Shown: positions 18,111 through 28,224 of the stretch, piece after piece | Numbering within the stretch: position 1 is the first letter of the stretch | How the letters are laid out: every line of letters starts with the position of its first letter | Assembly (NCBI GenBank): GCA_020073015.1 | Contig: JAIQFZ010000011.1 | Coordinates: 1-64,000, forward strand | Source of the DNA: Terriglobia bacterium | GTDB taxonomy: Bacteria > Acidobacteriota > Terriglobia > Terriglobales > Acidobacteriaceae | Direction: 5' to 3' | DNA length: 64,000 nucleotides | Program-made: the position numbers and the translations under genes | The notes under the pieces: model-generated | What the model was told of the DNA's origin: nothing | The model's input: the letters and a program-made list of their open reading frames with translations, nothing else | The model's database searches: none

Positions 18111-18892
18111 ATGACCTGGGTCAAGATCTGCGGGATCACGAACGCGGACGACGCCCGCGCCGCCGTGGAAGCGGGCGCGAACGCATTGGGCTTCGTCTTT
18201 TACGCGAACAGCCCGCGCCAGGTCACCGTAGAGACGGCACAATCCATCATCGCCCAGGTTTCACAGCGCGTGGATAAAGTCGGCGTATTCGTCAACGAGA
18301 CCGTGAACGGAGTCAGCGAGATCGTCAAGCACGCGGGGCTCACTGCCGTACAGCTGCACGGCGACGAAAACAAGGAGTTCAGTCTCTCTCTCTTCAAAGC
18401 ACTCTCGAATCGGCCCAGTCGCCCGACCATCTTTCGTTCCTGCCCCGCGCAGATCTTCGATACCCCTGCGGAACAAAGCGTGGGCTGGGACCCGGTTGCC
18501 GTGGGATTGGTCGAGCCCGACGAAGCTTACAAGGGAAAACGCGTTCACAAGATTCACGTGGCCGAAAACGGAGATCTATTCCTGGAGACGCACGGATTCC
18601 GCCCCGGCGTGATTTCCGGCATACTGCTGGATTCCTCCACCGCGGAACAACGCGGCGGCACCGGACGAAAGTTTGATTGGGAACGAGTGCAACCCTGGGC
18701 CGGAGTAATCAACAGCATCAGCAAGCTCATCATCGCCGGAGGGTTGCGTCCGTCCAACGTGCAGGAGGCCATCCACATTTTGCATCCGTGGGGCGTGGAC
18801 GTTTCCTCCGGGGTCGAACATGAACCGGGCAAGAAAGATCTCAAAAAAGTCCGTGCGTTTATCCAAGCGGTGCGGGCCATGGAAGAGGCATC

Positions 18893-18896
<4 letters not shown>
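18111..18896 (+). CDS. trpF: Phosphoribosylanthranilate isomerase with a central insertion
   Basis: TrpF isomerises N-(5'-phosphoribosyl)anthranilate in tryptophan synthesis. The N-terminus ([20 protein letters not shown], with the catalytic Cys in KICG), [25 protein letters not shown] and GVDVSSGVE (catalytic Asp) are all present. The product is 261 residues, against about 200-220 for the family. The extra residues lie between about 100 and 165 (around [15 protein letters not shown] and [16 protein letters not shown]), where the normal enzyme runs directly from an RI-V strand to the LLDS motif. The ATG at 18111 is directly preceded by a heptamer array and no clear ribosome site. The stop overlaps the GTG of trpB by 4 bp, implying coupling. 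Confidence 0.92.
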
Positions 18897-20130
<1,234 letters not shown>

Positions 20131-20137
<7 letters not shown>

Positions 20138-20215
20138 TAATTTGCGATTTGTAATTTCCGTTGTGCGCGTCGCGGTTTCAATCACAAATTACCAATTACA
20201 AATTACCAATTCTTC
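20131..20215. repeat. Heptamer arrays, inverted pair between trpB and trpA
   Basis: Left arm (20131-20158) contains 7-nt units such as AATTTGC and GATTTGT; right arm (20181-20215) has ATCACAA, ATTACCA, ATTACAA, ATTACCA. The right arm is the reverse complement of the left in style, so the two can pair. The left arm covers the trpB stop codon and the right arm reaches the trpA ATG. Confidence 0.8.
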
Positions 20216-21007
20216 ATGCCCTTTCACTTCGAAAACAAGCCCTCGCTCGTCGCCTACGTTACCTGCGGCGATCCTGATCTCGCCACCACGCGTCAGGTGA
20301 TCCTCGCAGCCATCGATGCAGGTGCGAGCGTCATCGAACTCGGCGTTCCTTTCAGCGATCCGCTCGCCGACGGCCCCGTGATCCAGCGCGCCAGCGAGCG
20401 AGCACTGAAGCACGGCACGACGCTCGAGCACGTGCTGAAGCTCGCCGCCGAAATTCGCGAGCATTCGCAGTCCGCCGGCCTGATCGTCTTCTCCTATCTC
20501 AATCCCATTCTTCGTATGGGACTCGAAAAGTTCTGCAAAGTGGCTCGCCATGCCGGAATCGACGGCGTGCTGATCACCGATCTGCCGATCGAAGAATCGG
20601 AAGAGTACCTGCGCGAGGCGCGCAAGAATGACCTCGCGACCATTTTCCTGGCCGCCCCAACCTCGACCGACCAGCGCCTGAAACAAATCGCCCGGGTTTC
20701 CACGGGATTCATTTACGCTATCTCCCGCACGGGCGTGACCGGGGCGCGCCAGCAGATGCCCGAAGACGCCAGCGGCCTGGTCAAGCGCATTCGCCGCTTC
20801 ACAAAGCTGCCGGTAGCGGTCGGCTTCGGAATTTCAACGCCCGAGCAATTCAAGTCGGTAGGAAAGTTCGCCGAGGGTGCAGTGGTTGGCAGCGCGATTG
20901 TGCACCTGATCGAACAAAATCCCGGACGAGAAGCCGCGGCTGTGGCAGAATTCATAGACCAGCTTTCAGCCGTCAGCCGTCAGCCATCATCCAAACGAGC
21001 GGAATGA
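20216..21007 (+). CDS. trpA: Tryptophan synthase alpha chain
   Basis: TrpA cleaves indole-3-glycerol phosphate to indole, which is channelled to TrpB. The 263-residue protein carries ELGVPFSDPLADGP (catalytic Glu about 41 and Asp about 52), TDLPIEE, APTSTDQRL and GFGIS...AVVGSAIV, the full TIM-barrel phosphate site. The last residues (LSAVSRQPSSKRAE) are encoded by a heptamer array and are unlikely to be ancestral; the family usually ends soon after the GSAIV helix. The ATG at 20216 follows the right arm of another heptamer array. Spacing from trpB is 78 bp, so the same transcript is likely. Confidence 0.96.
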   Translation: MPFHFENKPSLVAYVTCGDPDLATTRQVILAAIDAGASVIELGVPFSDPLADGPVIQRASERALKHGTTLEHVLKLAAEIREHSQSAGLIVFSYLNPILRMGLEKFCKVARHAGIDGVLITDLPIEESEEYLREARKNDLATIFLAAPTSTDQRLKQIARVSTGFIYAISRTGVTGARQQMPEDASGLVKRIRRFTKLPVAVGFGISTPEQFKSVGKFAEGAVVGSAIVHLIEQNPGREAAAVAEFIDQLSAVSRQPSSKRAE

Positions 21008-21099
21008 AAGAGAAATGGCTTCGGCGGATTCGAATCTTCGCGTGCGAAGCTGTTGTGTCAGTGCCTGACCTGACGGCTGATGGCTAATGGCTGAAAGCT
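20961..21099. repeat. Heptamer arrays, inverted pair trpA-aroQ
   Basis: Left arm 20961-20988 (AGCTTTC, AGCCGTC, AGCCGTC, AGCCATC) lies inside the 3' end of trpA. Right arm 21072-21099 (GACGGCT, GATGGCT, AATGGCT, GAAAGCT) ends 3 nt before the chorismate mutase ATG. The arms are reverse complements with few mismatches. Confidence 0.85.
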
Positions 21100-21102
21100 C
21101 CC

Positions 21103-21423
21103 ATGGACATTTCCGACTGGCGCAAGAAAATCGACGACCTTGACCGCAAACTGGCGGCGCTGCTCAACGAGCGCGCCTCCGCGGCGATCGAAATCGGCCG
21201 CCTGAAACGCAACACGAACCTGCCCATCTACGAACCGGACCGTGAACGCGAGGTGATTGCCAATGTACAGCAGAGCAGCCAGGGTCCTCTCGCCGAACGC
21301 GATCTCTCGCAGATCTATGAGCGAATCATGGACGTGATGCGCAGCATCCAGAAGCACGAAATCGCTCCCGATCCCGCACCGAGTTCCCGCGAGACGGAGA
21401 TCGATTCGCAATTAGAGGACTAG
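21103..21423 (+). CDS. Chorismate mutase, AroQ (type II) family
   Basis: This all-helical AroQ protein of 106 residues converts chorismate to prephenate, the committed step to Phe and Tyr. The sequence begins with DWRKKIDDLDRKLAALLNERASAAIEIGRLK (first helix, catalytic Arg and Lys), followed by YEPDREREVIANV and a helix ending in ERIMDVMRSIQ. It is a stand-alone domain, not fused to prephenate dehydratase. The C-terminal 15 residues are acidic and unstructured. Its position between trpA and the DAHP synthase gene fits the aromatic pathway. The start codon is close to the right arm of a heptamer array. No signal peptide, so it is cytoplasmic. Confidence 0.92.
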   Translation: MDISDWRKKIDDLDRKLAALLNERASAAIEIGRLKRNTNLPIYEPDREREVIANVQQSSQGPLAERDLSQIYERIMDVMRSIQKHEIAPDPAPSSRETEIDSQLED

Positions 21424-21483
21424 CAGTCGCTGAGAATTTATGAATGGGCATCACCCTTCTGAATCTGTGTCAATTTACGAATT

Positions 21484-21505
21484 GTCATCCTGAGCGAAGC
21501 GAAGA
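21484..21505. repeat. Single copy of the CCTGAGCGAAGCGAAG repeat
   Basis: The same 20-bp core as at 17968-17990 and 18021-18043, here as a single copy in the chorismate mutase/DAHP synthase gap. Confidence 0.8.
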
Positions 21506-21547
21506 ACTTGCTTTCTGCCAGGCTCTCGAGAGCGAACGAGCGTACTC

Positions 21548-22567
21548 ATGATTGTTGCCATGCAAGATTCCGCCAGTGAAGATCAGATCCAGCATGTGAT
21601 CGATCAACTGGTCCAGATGGGCTTCGAGGTCCACCGCTCCACCGGGGCGCGCCAGACCGTTCTCGGCGGCGTCGGCGCACATCCCGAATTCGACATCCGC
21701 GAGGTCGAAATGCTGCCGGGCGTGCAACAAGTCCATCGCATCACTTCGCCCTACAAACTGGCCGCGCGCAGCTTTCGTCCCGAGGGCACCGTCGTAAAGT
21801 TCGCCAACGGCGTCGAAATCGGCGGCAAGAACGTCGTCGTCATGGCCGGACCCTGCTCGGTCGAGTCCCACGACCAGCTTTTCGCCGTTTCTGAATTGAT
21901 CGCCAAAGCCGGCGCGCGCGTGCTCCGCGGCGGAGCCTTCAAGCCGCGCTCGTCTCCCTATTCTTTCCAGGGCCTGGGCGAAGAAGGTTTGAAATTACTG
22001 CGCGAGGCAGGCGACCGTTTCAACCTGCTCGTCATCAGCGAAGTCATGGAAATCTCCCAGATCCCGCTGATGCTTCCCTACGTCGACATTTTCCAGGTGG
22101 GCGCGCGCAACATGCAGAACTTCAATCTCCTGCGCGAGCTTGGCAAGGCCCGCAAGCCCGTACTCCTCAAACGCGGGATCGCGGCCACCATCGAGGAACT
22201 CCTGCTTTCCGCCGAATACCTGCTCTCCGGCGGCAACTACGAAATTATTCTGTGCGAGCGCGGCATTCGCACCTTCGAGACGTACACCCGCAATACGATG
22301 GACATCTCGGCTATCCCGATCATCCACAAACTCTCGCACCTGCCCATGACCGCCGATCCATCGCACGGTACGGGACGCCGCGACAAAGTCGCTCCCATGG
22401 CGCTCGCGTCGGTTGCCGCCGGGGCCGATGCTTTGCTCATCGAGGTCCATCATCAGCCCGACAAGGCGCTCTCCGATGGCGCGCAGTCCCTCTACCCCGA
22501 GCAATTCGCCAAGCTGATGGATGAGATCCGCATGATTGCCCCTGCTATCGGACGCCAGATCGCGTGA
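21548..22567 (+). CDS. aroF: 3-deoxy-7-phosphoheptulonate synthase, type I-beta with N-terminal regulatory-like domain
   Basis: DAHP synthase condenses PEP and erythrose 4-phosphate, the first step of the shikimate pathway. The 339-residue protein has an N-terminal ferredoxin-like domain (about residues 1-75, MIVAMQDSASEDQIQHVIDQ, ending VQQVHRITSPYKLA) as in the I-beta class of Thermotoga and Bacillus, where it confers feedback inhibition by Tyr or Phe. The catalytic barrel shows MAGPCSVES, RGGAFKPRSSPYSFQG, QVGARNMQNF, LKRGIAATIEE, LCERGIRTFE and ADPSHGTGRRD (metal site). It follows chorismate mutase and precedes tyrA; the three make a tyrosine/phenylalanine branch module. The gap upstream contains a repeat, so co-transcription is likely but not proven. 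Confidence 0.94.
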   Translation: MIVAMQDSASEDQIQHVIDQLVQMGFEVHRSTGARQTVLGGVGAHPEFDIREVEMLPGVQQVHRITSPYKLAARSFRPEGTVVKFANGVEIGGKNVVVMAGPCSVESHDQLFAVSELIAKAGARVLRGGAFKPRSSPYSFQGLGEEGLKLLREAGDRFNLLVISEVMEISQIPLMLPYVDIFQVGARNMQNFNLLRELGKARKPVLLKRGIAATIEELLLSAEYLLSGGNYEIILCERGIRTFETYTRNTMDISAIPIIHKLSHLPMTADPSHGTGRRDKVAPMALASVAAGADALLIEVHHQPDKALSDGAQSLYPEQFAKLMDEIRMIAPAIGRQIA

Positions 22568-22572
22568 GGCCC

Positions 22573-22648
22573 AATTTGTGATTGGTGATTTGTAATTTGT
22601 AATTGCCAAGCAAAATTACAAATTACAAATCAGAAATTGCAAATTGCC
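22573..22648. repeat. Heptamer arrays, inverted pair aroF-tyrA
   Basis: Left arm 22573-22607 (AATTTGT, GATTGGT, GATTTGT, AATTTGT, AATTGCC) and right arm 22614-22648 (AATTACA, AATTACA, AATCAGA, AATTGCA, AATTGCC) have inverted sequence. The right arm ends 3 nt before the tyrA ATG. The unit is close to that between trpB and trpA. Confidence 0.85.
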
Positions 22649-22651
22649 CCC

Positions 22652-23530
22652 ATGGCCTTCAAGCAAGTCACCATCATCGGGACCGGATTGATCGGCGGCT
22701 CGCTCGGCCTCGCCCTGCGGAAGCGCCATCTTGCCGGACGAATCATCGGCTGCGATCGCGCTCCTGTCCTGGAGCGCGCGCAAGACTGCGGTGCCATCGA
22801 CACAGGAACTACCAATCCTGCGGATGCCGTGCACGGCAGCGATCTGGTCGTGCTGGCAACGCCCGTCATTCCCATCCTCGACCTGGTAGACCGCCTCGGT
22901 CCGGCGCTTCCTGCAAAAACTCTGGTGACTGACGTCGGCAGCACGAAAGCAGAAATCGTCCGGCGTGCAGTCAAGTCATTTGGGCGCAATGCAGGCCAAC
23001 GCTTCCTCGCCGGACATCCCATGGCCGGCAAGGAACACGCCGGCGTCGAGTTCGCCCACGCCGATCTGTTCGAAGGCGCCGCCTGGCTGTTCACGCCTCT
23101 TCCCGGCCAAAACGTCCATGCCGGGCTCTGCGGAGAGTTCGTTCACTGCGTGGAAAAAATGGGCGCGCGCGTTGCTGTGCTCGATCCCGCCGACCACGAC
23201 CGCTTCTGCGCCTGGATCAGCCACCTTCCGCAGATGATCTCGACCGCGCTCGCTGCAGCCTTGGTCGACGAATTCGGAGAGGACGCGCCCGTGCTCGACA
23301 TCGGCGGAAGGGCTCTGCGCGAACTCACCCGCATCTCAGCCAGTCCGTACTCGATGTGGCGCGATGTTGCTATCACTAACAAGACAAATCTTGCCGACGC
23401 GCTCCAGAAACTCGAGCAGCGCCTCGCCCACATCCGGGAGAACCTCGACACCCGCGAACTGGCGCAGGAATTCGAACGCGCCCACCAGCTAAGGAAAAGG
23501 CAAAAGTCAGAAGTCAAATTGAAGAAGTGA
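22652..23530 (+). CDS. tyrA: Prephenate dehydrogenase (tyrosine branch)
   Basis: The protein oxidises prephenate (or arogenate) to the 4-hydroxyphenylpyruvate branch. The 292-residue product has a Rossmann motif IIGTGLIGGSLG (residues 8-19), TDVGSTKAEIV, AGHPMAGKEHAGVEFA (substrate-binding His) and DRFCAWISHLPQMIS, the family's conserved set. The ATG at 22652 is preferred over a TTG at 22637, which lies inside the repeat. The C-terminal tail (LRKRQKSEVKLKK), basic and unlike the family, is encoded by the left arm of a heptamer array, and the TGA lies inside it. No ACT domain is attached, so feedback control may rest on the DAHP synthase. Confidence 0.93.
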   Translation: MAFKQVTIIGTGLIGGSLGLALRKRHLAGRIIGCDRAPVLERAQDCGAIDTGTTNPADAVHGSDLVVLATPVIPILDLVDRLGPALPAKTLVTDVGSTKAEIVRRAVKSFGRNAGQRFLAGHPMAGKEHAGVEFAHADLFEGAAWLFTPLPGQNVHAGLCGEFVHCVEKMGARVAVLDPADHDRFCAWISHLPQMISTALAAALVDEFGEDAPVLDIGGRALRELTRISASPYSMWRDVAITNKTNLADALQKLEQRLAHIRENLDTRELAQEFERAHQLRKRQKSEVKLKK

Positions 23531-23623
23531 AAAAGCCGGCCCCCAGCAACGCAGTGGGATCACCCGTAATTCCAAGATCTGAAGGTTTTACTTCTTCAAT
23601 TTGACTTCTGACTTTTGACTTGG
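23502..23623. repeat. Heptamer arrays, inverted pair tyrA-scoA
   Basis: Left arm 23502-23536 (AAAAGTC, AGAAGTC, AAATTGA, AGAAGTG) and right arm 23589-23623 (TACTTCT, TCAATTT, GACTTCT, GACTTTT, GACTTGG) are reverse complements over most of their length. About 50 bp of unique sequence separates them. The left arm contains the tyrA stop codon. Confidence 0.87.
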
Positions 23624-23670
23624 CCTTCTCCGTGCCTCCGTGCTGGGTTTTCATTTAGAATCGCATCGCT

Positions 23671-24378
23671 ATGCACAAGGTCGTCGCCAGCGCTGATGAA
23701 GCGATCCAGGACGTATTGGACGGGGCCACCATCATGGTCGGCGGGTTCGGGCTCTGCGGGATGCCCGAAAACCTGATCCGCGCCCTCGCCCGCAAGGGCG
23801 TCAAGAACCTCACCACCATCAGCAACAACGCCGGAGTCGACGGCTTCGGCATGGGGCTGCTGCTCGCCAATGGCCAGATCCGGCGGCACATCGGCACTTA
23901 CGTCGGCGAAAACAAACTCCTCGAGCAGATGGTGCTGAACGGAACGGTGCAGCTCGACCTCGTCCCGCAGGGAACGTTCTCCGAACGGATTCGCGCCGCG
24001 GGTGCGGGCATTCCGGCGTTCTTCACTCCTACGGGCGTAGGAACCGTTGTCGCCGATGGCAAAGAAGCCCGAGAATTCGACGGCCGCACTTATATCATGG
24101 AACGCGCGCTTAAAGCCGACTTCGCCTTCGTCAAAGCCTGGAAGGGCGACACGTGGGGCAACCTCGTCTATCGCAAGACGGCGCGCAACTTCAATCCCAT
24201 GATGGCAACCGCCGCCAAGATCACCATTGCCGAAGTCGAACACCTGGTCGAACCCGGAGAACTCGATCCCGACATGGTTCATACTCCCAGCGTGTTCGTG
24301 AAAAGAATCTTCCAGGGCGAGCTGTTCGAGAAACGGATTGAGAAGAGGACAGTGCAGAAAGCAGTCGTTGGTCGTTAG
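23671..24378 (+). CDS. scoA: 3-oxoacid CoA-transferase subunit A
   Basis: Subunit A of a two-subunit CoA-transferase (succinyl-CoA:3-ketoacid type), which moves CoA between acyl donors and acetoacetate. The 235-residue protein has the family I alpha motif [19 protein letters not shown], the glycine-rich [12 protein letters not shown] and the [10 protein letters not shown] segment. It is followed by the beta subunit 83 bp downstream, the normal order. The last six residues (KAVVGR) derive from a heptamer array that spans the stop. It may be transcribed separately from tyrA, as the gap is about 140 bp. The exact acyl donor cannot be fixed by sequence. Confidence 0.92.
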   Translation: MHKVVASADEAIQDVLDGATIMVGGFGLCGMPENLIRALARKGVKNLTTISNNAGVDGFGMGLLLANGQIRRHIGTYVGENKLLEQMVLNGTVQLDLVPQGTFSERIRAAGAGIPAFFTPTGVGTVVADGKEAREFDGRTYIMERALKADFAFVKAWKGDTWGNLVYRKTARNFNPMMATAAKITIAEVEHLVEPGELDPDMVHTPSVFVKRIFQGELFEKRIEKRTVQKAVVGR

Positions 24379-24453
24379 TCGCTAGTCGTTCGCGGATTGT
24401 GGCGGATCGACTTGACTCTCGCCATCGACTAACGACCAGCGACCAACGACTGA
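24361..24453. repeat. Heptamer arrays, inverted pair scoA-scoB
   Basis: Left arm 24361-24395 (GCAGTCG, TTGGTCG, TTAGTCG, CTAGTCG) covers the scoA stop. Right arm 24426-24453 (CGACTAA, CGACCAG, CGACCAA, CGACTGA) is the reverse complement in style. The two arms sit about 30 bp apart. Confidence 0.85.
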
Positions 24454-24461
24454 GACATACT

Positions 24462-25145
24462 ATGCCGACAGACGCGAAACCTACCAAAGACCTCGACAAA
24501 CGTGAGCGCATCGTCAAGCGCATCGCTTGCGAACTACGCGACGGCTTCTACGTCAACCTCGGCATCGGCCTGCCCACGCTGATTGCCAATTACGTTCCGC
24601 CGGGCATGGACGTTATTCTTCAATCTGAGAACGGCATGCTCGGCATCGGCCCGTATCCCGTCGAAGGGACCGAGGACGCCGACCTGATCAACGCCGGCAA
24701 GGAAACCGTCAGCGAACTTCCCGGCACTGCCTACTTTTCAAGCGCCGATTCCTTCGCCATGATTCGCGGCGGCCACGTCGATCTGAGCGTGCTCGGTGCG
24801 ATGGAAGTCGACGAACAGGGCAATCTCGCCAACTGGATGATTCCCGGCAAAATGGTCAAAGGCATGGGCGGCGCGATGGACCTGGTCGCCGGCGCCCGTC
24901 GCGTGATCATCGCCATGGAACACGCCACCAAAGATGGCCAGCCCAAGATCCTGAAAAAATGCACGCTCCCGCTGACCGGCGTGAAGGTCGTGGACACGAT
25001 CGTCACCGAGATGGCCTACATCCGGGTCATCAACGAAGGCCTGCTGCTCGAAGAGATCGCTCCCGGCCTGACGGTAGAAGATGTCCAGCGCGCCACCGAA
25101 GCCAAACTGCGCCTCAGCCCCCAGCTGAAGACGATGCAAGGCTAG
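24462..25145 (+). CDS. scoB: 3-oxoacid CoA-transferase subunit B
   Basis: The beta subunit carries the active-site glutamate that forms the thioester with Co[12 protein letters not shown] (Glu about 56), preceded by [16 protein letters not shown]. Further motifs are [37 protein letters not shown], which are typical. The 227-residue length is normal. The ATG at 24462 is preferred; the open frame upstream runs through the right arm of a heptamer array. Together with subunit A it forms a heterotetramer that acts in ketone-body or acetoacetate metabolism. The following gene, a GT87-like protein, is unrelated. Confidence 0.93.
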   Translation: MPTDAKPTKDLDKRERIVKRIACELRDGFYVNLGIGLPTLIANYVPPGMDVILQSENGMLGIGPYPVEGTEDADLINAGKETVSELPGTAYFSSADSFAMIRGGHVDLSVLGAMEVDEQGNLANWMIPGKMVKGMGGAMDLVAGARRVIIAMEHATKDGQPKILKKCTLPLTGVKVVDTIVTEMAYIRVINEGLLLEEIAPGLTVEDVQRATEAKLRLSPQLKTMQG

Positions 25146-25238
25146 AACGTCACCATTCGCGCGGATCGCCAGGCTCTTGACTCGCCTCGACCTCCTGCGA
25201 AAGGAACGCTGTGTAGAGACAGGGGTGACTGCACAAAC

Positions 25239-26588
25239 ATGGTGAACCTGTTCAACCGCCCCGGACGACGATGGAGTCTGATCCTCTGGTTCCTGATCCT
25301 TCTGTCGGGCACTGAGTTCATCGTGCGCGGCCCCTTGCGGTTTGCTCATGCCAGGGACTTCAACGATTTCATTTCTCCCTACATTCAGAGCAAGGCATGG
25401 ATGAAGGGAATGGATCCATACAGCCCCGCCAGTCTGGTCCGGCTGTGGCCTCGCGAGGCGGAACAACCCGAGTTTCTTGAAAAAGATCTTGTGAACGGGA
25501 CCCTGGTCCTCAGGCGGGGAATCCCCACGGCCTATCCGCTTACCGCTCTGTTTGTACTCGCTCCAATGACGATTCTGCCGTGGCCGCTGGCGCATGCCGT
25601 CTGGTTGGTCATCAACGTGATGGCCTATGCGTTCATGGGGCTGTCGCTCGCTTCACTCATGCATCTCCAGTGGAACGAGCTACGGACCTATGTCTTTTGC
25701 GCGTTTCTGCTGGCTCTCGCCCCTTTTCATACTGGACTGGCAGCGGGCAGCATCGCCATTGTCGTCGTATCAATCACGGCAGTCGTGTGTCTGGCGGCGG
25801 AACGCCGGCACGACATCCTGGCGGGGACGCTCCTGGCGATTGCGGTCAGTCTCAAGCCCCAGATTGCTCTTCCCTTCCTACTTTATTTCCTGCTGTGCCG
25901 ACGGTGGCGCTTGGCAGGTACGGCGATCGGAATCGTTGCCTTGGTCGCGGCTCTCGCTGTTCTTCGTTTGACGATCGCAGGCGCACCATGGCTTGGGAAC
26001 TACCTCGATGACAATCGGATATTGTTTTCCCGCGGCAGCCTGGGTGACTTCACCGAGGCCAATCCGATTCGCTTTGGGTTGGTGAATCTCCAGGTGCTGC
26101 ACTACGTCCTTTTTCACGATCGGGCGACTGCGAATGGTCTGGCGCTGACGGTTGGAATCCTTGCGGGACTCTGGTGGTTATTCCTCTTAAGTAGGCGCTC
26201 CGCCAACGGGCGGCATCTGCTCGCCTTGAGCGCGCTCGTGGTCATCAGCCTCTTGCCCGTCTACCATCGGCTATACGACGCGTCCTTGCTGGTTTTTCCG
26301 CTGGCTTGGAGCCTGACTGAGCTGCGCGGAAAAATTCGTTCACTGGGAAATATCACCTTTTGCTTGATCCTTCCCTTCCTGGTGCCCGGCGGGACTCTCC
26401 TGGAACAAATGCAGCTGAGAGGTTACGTCGGCGCCACGGTGCGAGGGACTTGGTGGTGGAGTGCGATGGTTATGCCTCACCAGGTGTGGGCGATTCTGAT
26501 TCTCAGCGTGGTTTTGCTGAAGGCGATGAGATGGACCTTACACGAGTCTCCGGCTGAAGCCGATGCCGTCGGGCGGTTTACTACTTAG
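25239..26588 (+). CDS. GT87-like (DUF2029) membrane glycosyltransferase
   Basis: The 449-residue protein has about ten transmembrane helices. The periplasmic loop after the first helix contains RDFNDFISPYIQSKAWMKGMDPYSP, the acidic pattern plus (S/G)-x-DPY-S of GT87 polyprenyl-phosphate mannosyl/arabinosyl transferases (mycobacterial PimE/DUF2029 relatives). Later segments (LALAPFHTGLAAGSIAIVV, ISLLPVYHRLYDASLL) support this. It would use a lipid-linked sugar on the outer face of the inner membrane; donor and acceptor are unknown. The ATG at 25239 lacks a strong ribosome site. It stands alone between the CoA-transferase and a convergent peptidase gene. Confidence 0.8.
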   Translation: MVNLFNRPGRRWSLILWFLILLSGTEFIVRGPLRFAHARDFNDFISPYIQSKAWMKGMDPYSPASLVRLWPREAEQPEFLEKDLVNGTLVLRRGIPTAYPLTALFVLAPMTILPWPLAHAVWLVINVMAYAFMGLSLASLMHLQWNELRTYVFCAFLLALAPFHTGLAAGSIAIVVVSITAVVCLAAERRHDILAGTLLAIAVSLKPQIALPFLLYFLLCRRWRLAGTAIGIVALVAALAVLRLTIAGAPWLGNYLDDNRILFSRGSLGDFTEANPIRFGLVNLQVLHYVLFHDRATANGLALTVGILAGLWWLFLLSRRSANGRHLLALSALVVISLLPVYHRLYDASLLVFPLAWSLTELRGKIRSLGNITFCLILPFLVPGGTLLEQMQLRGYVGATVRGTWWWSAMVMPHQVWAILILSVVLLKAMRWTLHESPAEADAVGRFTT

Positions 26589-26609
26589 TACCTGGGGTAC
26601 CCCCTCGCG

Positions 26610-27701
26610 TTAGCGGCCGAGGGCCAGAGGCCGCACCTGCTCAACGAGTACTTTCAGGATCATATCCAGTTCGGCGGCCGACGGTTCATGGCCCGTGCCC
26701 GGCACCAAATAGAATTGCTTGCGCGGGGCCTTGATGCTGTCGAAATAGGCCTTGGCGAGTTCCGGCAGGGCGGTCAGATCTTCTTGACCTTGAAGAATGA
26801 AGATCGGAATTGCAAAGTCCGTCCCCAGCGCTGGAAGATCGACATCCTCCATCGGTCCAGACATTTTCAATCCCCAAAAATGCTCAAAGGAAAAATCGTC
26901 CGCCGCCTCATATTGAGCGCGCTCCTCAGGCGAGGCATACGCCGGGCTGAGTGTAATGGGAACTGGCGGCGCAGTCACCGTTTTGGCCTGATAGGCGAGC
27001 TTCCATTTTCGAAATACGGGCCACTCTCTAAGCGAATCCCAAGGCGGCGGGCCAATGGTCGTCAGTGCGGTGATCGCCTGCTGATCGCCAGCGGCACGCG
27101 CCATTTCAAGCACACGCGCATAGCTGGCCGACTCATTCTTGCGCGTATTCACCATTTGGGCATCGCCGACGTATGCGTAGAACAGGTCTGGTCGAGAGTG
27201 AACCATATGAATGCCGAGGATCGACCCCCAGGAACCGCCCTCAATAATGATCTTCTTCTGGTTGAGATGTTTGGCTAGAAACTGGGCAACTTCGATGCCA
27301 TCTTGCGCCATGCGCCCGACTGTCATGGTCGGCTCGATCGATGGGCCGCTCTTGCCGTAAGTTCTGCCAGCACCGCGCTGGTCCCACTGCACACACGTGA
27401 AGTCTTTCTCCCATCCTCCGAACATGGCATCGGCGAACGGACTCAACGCGTCTCCTGGCCCGCCATGCAGGAAGAGCACGACCGGATTGTTGCGATCATC
27501 CCCTTTGATTGTGATCCATTGGTCGATGCCTCCGATCCGGACAAACATTTCCTCCCTAACCCGCTCTGGCGTGCGGACAGGTAACGCTTGCGCTGCCGCA
27601 TTCTGTGCAAGGGCAGGATAGGCAAGGCTCACGGCGACAATCGCCACAAGCCCCATGAGACGCCGCCTGGCCGGGATCGCAGTGTCAGTGAACCCGGGCA
27701 T
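26610..27701 (-). CDS. Secreted alpha/beta hydrolase, proline iminopeptidase-like (S33)
   Basis: The ATG at 27701 is preferred because AAAGGAGAG lies just upstream and it gives a signal peptide (ARRRLMGLVAIVAVSLAYPALAQ); a longer form from 27752 would lose this. The 363-residue product has the oxyanion motif VLFLHGGPGD, a nucleophile elbow GGSWGS, and a late Asp/His pair in LQGQEDLTALPELAK and GTGHEPSAAE, all typical of S33 prolyl aminopeptidases. Export suggests it acts on periplasmic or external peptides. Actual specificity is inferred from the HGGPG motif only; epoxide-hydrolase-type activity is an alternative. It follows the small membrane protein gene on the same strand. Confidence 0.85.
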   Translation of the reverse strand: MPGFTDTAIPARRRLMGLVAIVAVSLAYPALAQNAAAQALPVRTPERVREEMFVRIGGIDQWITIKGDDRNNPVVLFLHGGPGDALSPFADAMFGGWEKDFTCVQWDQRGAGRTYGKSGPSIEPTMTVGRMAQDGIEVAQFLAKHLNQKKIIIEGGSWGSILGIHMVHSRPDLFYAYVGDAQMVNTRKNESASYARVLEMARAAGDQQAITALTTIGPPPWDSLREWPVFRKWKLAYQAKTVTAPPVPITLSPAYASPEERAQYEAADDFSFEHFWGLKMSGPMEDVDLPALGTDFAIPIFILQGQEDLTALPELAKAYFDSIKAPRKQFYLVPGTGHEPSAAELDMILKVLVEQVRPLALGR

Positions 27702-27809
27702 CCGAGGCTCTCTCCTTTGGTGATGGGGCATGGCCCTCCATCCTGCGGCCATCTGACTATCGGCTCCGGTAACCCGTCGCTGGGTGCGGGGACGATGGCA
27801 ATCTGGCTC

Positions 27810-28019
27810 TCAAATTCGGGAGAAGCGAAACGGAGCACTCAGCAAGCGCGCGGGGAACAGAATGACGGCGGTTACCAGCGCAAGGACTCCATGGACCGCG
27901 ATCCCAACCAACCGGAACGGGAGCAGCAGAAGCCACACGATGGGATAGAGGATCAGCGCCAGCAGGGCCAGGGGCCAGCACAGGACGAATAGAAGGCACC
28001 AGAGCAGGAATGCGAGCAT
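27810..28019 (-). CDS. Small hydrophobic membrane protein, 69 aa
   Basis: A strong ribosome site (GGAGGGAGG) precedes the ATG at 28019. The 69-residue protein is almost entirely hydrophobic with two transmembrane helices (LLWCLLFVLCWPLALLALIL and LVGIAVHGVLALVTAVILF) and a basic tail (RLLSAPFRFSRI). I recognise no family. It is upstream of the peptidase gene on the same strand with about 110 bp between them. The low chance of so long a hydrophobic frame plus a strong ribosome site supports coding; the function is unknown. Confidence 0.7.
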   Translation of the reverse strand: MLAFLLWCLLFVLCWPLALLALILYPIVWLLLLPFRLVGIAVHGVLALVTAVILFPARLLSAPFRFSRI

Positions 28020-28224
28020 GGGAGACCTCCCTCCTGTTATTTACGCATGCGGAGGGAAAAAAGTTCAACGCGGCAGGTGCCGTTAGGAATCCGAGTCGGC
28101 CAAGGTCCAAGAGGCTGCGACTTATCGCAGCGCCGAAGCGCAGCGCCACCCAAAATCAACCGCTGAACCGAGTTTTTCTGCAGGGTGCTGAGGGGTCCCG
28201 CAGCGGTCTGGTGGTGTCAGCTTT

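Noticed and set aside
20995-21070. tRNA-like GATTCGAATC text between trpA and aroQ
   Set aside because: No cloverleaf arms or acceptor stem around the T-loop-like word.
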